Both the position numbers and the translations under genes were made by a program. Source: Fistularia commersonii (taxonomy: Eukaryota > Chordata > Actinopteri > Syngnathiformes > Fistulariidae). From it: a stretch of 64,000 nucleotides of DNA. Positions within the stretch are counted from its first letter, which is position 1. Every line of letters begins with the position of its first letter. Below are positions 60,801-64,000 of the stretch, piece after piece. The notes under the pieces were generated by a model. It ran no database searches. It was not told the DNA's origin and was given only the letters and a program-made list of their open reading frames with translations. Where the stretch lies: positions 6,399,965 to 6,463,964 of the forward strand of contig JBBMNZ010000003.1 in NCBI GenBank assembly GCA_037954325.1, in the 5' to 3' direction.

Positions 60801-62894
60801 TGGAGGTGATGTTGTTGCCATTTATAGCTGTGATATCTGTCGTGCTGCTGCCTCGGCACCACAGCATTACTTTGCTGAATTATTGAGGACGTCGTGTCCA
60901 ACTGGTGCCACTAATAAACACAGAGCCTCCAAACATTTATTATAATTACAAGAGTGCCGTAGTCCCCAAGGCCAGCGGTGTGTGGAAAGTGTCGACTAAA
61001 ATCACCGTGCCCAAGCAAATAGTTGGTGATGAACGGTGACGCAACCCCCATGTCCTTCTGAAAATCCCTTTGCATCGACTATCTATGAACATAAAGTCAT
61101 ACTTTGCATTCGCTCTCCATACATTCAAATCTATCAGCAGACAGAATTCAAGTCGCACAGAGAGGATTGAAGAATATGTCGGACGAGCACGACGATGCAT
61201 ATGTGAAAATGTAAGTTTTGCTCTTTTCTTCTGTGTATTACTTAACATACGGATCACTTCGACCCCTTTAGGCATCACACAGAGGGGCCTAAAACTTTCC
61301 TCTATGCAAAGTAAGAGTTAGGAAATGCTTGAGGAGAGAAAGTTTAAATGTGATTTACGATGTGGGATGATCAGAGCGCTCCAGGTATTACTTTTCTCTT
61401 GCTGATTCTTTGTGAACCGACTGGTTAAATAAATTAAATAAGTCACTATTACTTCTGACAAATGTTTGTGAATATGTTGTGAACGACCTTGTTTTATTTT
61501 TGTGCAGAAACATGCAGACGCGTCAAGAGCCGATGATCATAGTTTCTCGCTTGTGGTTTTCATGCGTTGCTGGTCAGTGGACCTTGAAGTACATGCAGGT
61601 GCTTCCCTGCTATACTCAGCATGTGCACAGCAACACCAAACAGTTTCATATGAAGCACTGAGCAAGAACAGAATACAACCTTCAGATTTCTGCAGCTGTT
61701 CTTTATGCTAATTCATTGCAGTGACTGAAAACAATGTTTTTTGTTTTCACTAATGGGTAATTACGTACTACAGTGCTAGGTCTTTTTGCAAGCACTGTCA
61801 AATTAAAAGAAAATGAAAAAGTGTGACAATTTTGATTGTCTTTTAATGGACAGATGTGATTCATTTGCTTTAACTGAGAGGACTGGAGGCCATGTTTGTA
61901 GATTTTGCTGACTATCGTGTGTATGGCTCAAAGGTTTACAGGAAACATAACGTGACTTAGATCTCATGAATCCTGGAAAATGAAGGCCAAATAGCCTGAC
62001 ATGTGTTATTTCAACAAACACAAGAACACAGCGAACAAACACAAAAGTAACGGCAGTCTCACTTGAGACATCGGTGCAATTACTGCAAACACACAAAAAC
62101 GGCGGCAGGAATCAGCTCGTCGGACTTCGAGTGCCGTGTTTGACAGGGCGGTGCGTTCAGGTCGCATTCAGAGGGGGAAAATGTCAGTTTGCTTATCCAA
62201 TAAAAACATTATTTGTATTTATAAGGAGGTGGGGGTGGAGGAGGGTCGGTAGACTACGTGCTTCTCAAGACAGGAGTGTCAAATTCACTTTTGAATGACA
62301 AAGATGATGATTTAACAAAACAAAGCTTTCCCGGGTGCATATTCAGAGAAAGTCAATGTGCACTAGCGATATATCTTATTTTAATTCAGAATATAGAATC
62401 AGTCCCTTTTGACCCAAGGATGAACCCCAGCCATCATATCGATATGTTGACTCTCCAGCGTGCCTTTTTATCCAATAAAAGGGTTCTTTTCTCTTATCAA
62501 GATTGTCTGATTATACCAACCTGTACTAATTCTCCGTCCACATGTTTAAACAAGTCATAGTGGGCAAACCCTCTGCTGGAAAATGCCCTCGACAGATATG
62601 GCAGTCAGACAGATTTGACTTCAGGGCTTTCCCCTTATTGGCCCCTCTCCGCTGGCATGCGAAAAAAATTGGATTCATTTAAAGATACTGCTGATTAAGT
62701 CTCTTAAATAATTCCCAAACAAGTCCAAACATATTCTTTTTTTGGTTTGCTATCCCTTTTTCAGTTATTATGAATGCAGACTACCACTTGATGGTGGATA
62801 TCCTAGCCAAGCTTAGGTAACACTTAACTTTGAACAACCCTTTCATTACAATGACATTAATAGTTATTAAAGATACACCGCTTTTCTGTCGATA

Positions 62895-62955
62895 AGAGTA
62901 GGAATAAGAACAACTTTATTTATCTCAAAGGAAATTGTTGTGCCAGAGTTTCAAG
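62895..62955 (-). mobile_element. LINE 3' tail fragment, reverse strand
   Basis: AACAACTTTATTTATCTCAAAGGAAATTG is the reverse complement of the same LINE tail signature (AATTTCCTTTGAGATAAATAAAGTTG). Only this short end was recognised. Confidence 0.45.
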
Positions 62956-64000
62956 TAAAACATAACAACAATAAATAATGGTAGGACAATGATAAATAAT
63001 AGTAGGACATTAATTTTGAAATGAATCCTAATTACTTTCATGCACAAGCTACCCAAACCTCCAAAGATACCCCTTACAGTAACAATCTAATCATAACACA
63101 CAGGTATAGAACAGGACATCAACTGGAACAGTCCATGTTTGTGCAGATCTGACATAACATCCCGAGTGATATTCCTGGATCGACCTGTCGGAAAAGCATT
63201 GCAACACCATCTCCAAGGCAGAGTCATCCTTCCATCCACACCGCTTACAAAGTCCACACATCTCGCATTCCACCAGACTAATTCCTTGGAAACCTCCTCC
63301 GCACACGCTTTCAGAATTTGACAGACGCTAAATCATGCGGTATAATTCATTTTACTGACAAACTGAAGACGCGGTGATTAATTACCAACGGTATTCCATG
63401 AAAAACTGTTTCCTGATTTTGCAATTATTTCCTCAAGGAAGGCCCATGTTTTTTAATTCCTTTTGATATGGGATTTCAATACACAGAAATGTCTTGCTAT
63501 TTTATCACTTATCACTTATTAACATACTATTAACTGGGGGTGCTTTTAAAAGTCTTTTAATTCTGATTGAAGGATACTCTTATTTTAAGTGATTATCTTG
63601 TGCTATTGAGATTAATGTTACTGTACTTGCATTGAAAATAAAATATCGATTTGTATAAATCATTTATCCATTTCTCAGTCTGATTAATCTGCGATTCATA
63701 GGTACGCTGATATAAGTTTCCTCATTCCTCTCGTGCCTCCTCTCATGGTATTTGAGAACAATCAAGTGAAATTGCTGAAGGGGAACGATGCATTTGCAAT
63801 CTAGGCGGCAATTAGCAAAAACGAAGTGCAACTTTGTGCCCAGGGCCCCGTGCTTTCATTATCAGAGCCTGACTCGTACGTACTTCTTGAATAATGATAT
63901 AAAACATAGATCAGGGAAAAAAAACAGCTCTGAAATGCCCCACAGGGACATACACAATGAAACCAACCCGTTGTGGTAACTGACGTAAGCCCCAAATCTG

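Overview
The window looks like nuclear DNA from a bony (teleost) fish. It is AT-rich and intron-containing, full of (CA)n, (AT)n and short-unit microsatellites, and carries fish-type tRNA-derived SINE fragments with TGAATGAATG-type tails and CR1/Rex-like LINE tails. There is no operon structure, no CRISPR array and no prokaryotic or viral gene. Only two protein-coding genes can be supported. Both are on the plus strand, and both belong to the POU2AF (OCA-B/OCA-T) family of octamer coactivators.

Gene 1 (34010-40006, 5 coding exons, 298 aa) is the orthologue of POU2AF2 (C11orf53, OCA-T1). Gene 2 (44069-48791, 5 coding exons, 279 aa) is the orthologue of POU2AF3 (COLCA2, OCA-T2). They lie head to tail, 4.06 kb from stop to start, in the order and orientation known for the human 11q23 cluster. 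Both have a tiny first coding exon (10 and 7 nt), a second coding exon of exactly 101 nt carrying the family VYQGVRVK peptide, and the same intron phase series 1-0-1-0. This is strong evidence of an ancient tandem duplication. In mammals these proteins bind POU2F3 on octamer DNA and are needed for tuft-cell identity. The window therefore suggests that a POU2F3/OCA-T module exists in this fish.

Layout: 1-33.6 kb holds no supportable gene, only repeats and unassigned sequence. 33.6-40.2 kb is pou2af2 with its promoter; two perfect octamers lie about 290-330 bp before the ATG and a third in intron 1. 40.2-43.3 kb is an AT/CA-microsatellite-rich spacer with a CTCF-like motif. 43.35-43.64 kb is a CpG-rich block upstream of pou2af3. 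44.07-49.03 kb is pou2af3; its intron 1 holds an odd cluster of GATCG words and its intron 3 a CpG-rich block with another octamer. 49.03-64 kb has no supportable gene and includes a ~137-bp CA repeat. A pou2af1 gene, the third member of the human cluster, was not seen.

All exon boundaries were read by eye from splice signals, frame and similarity to remembered family sequences. No alignment or transcript evidence was available.
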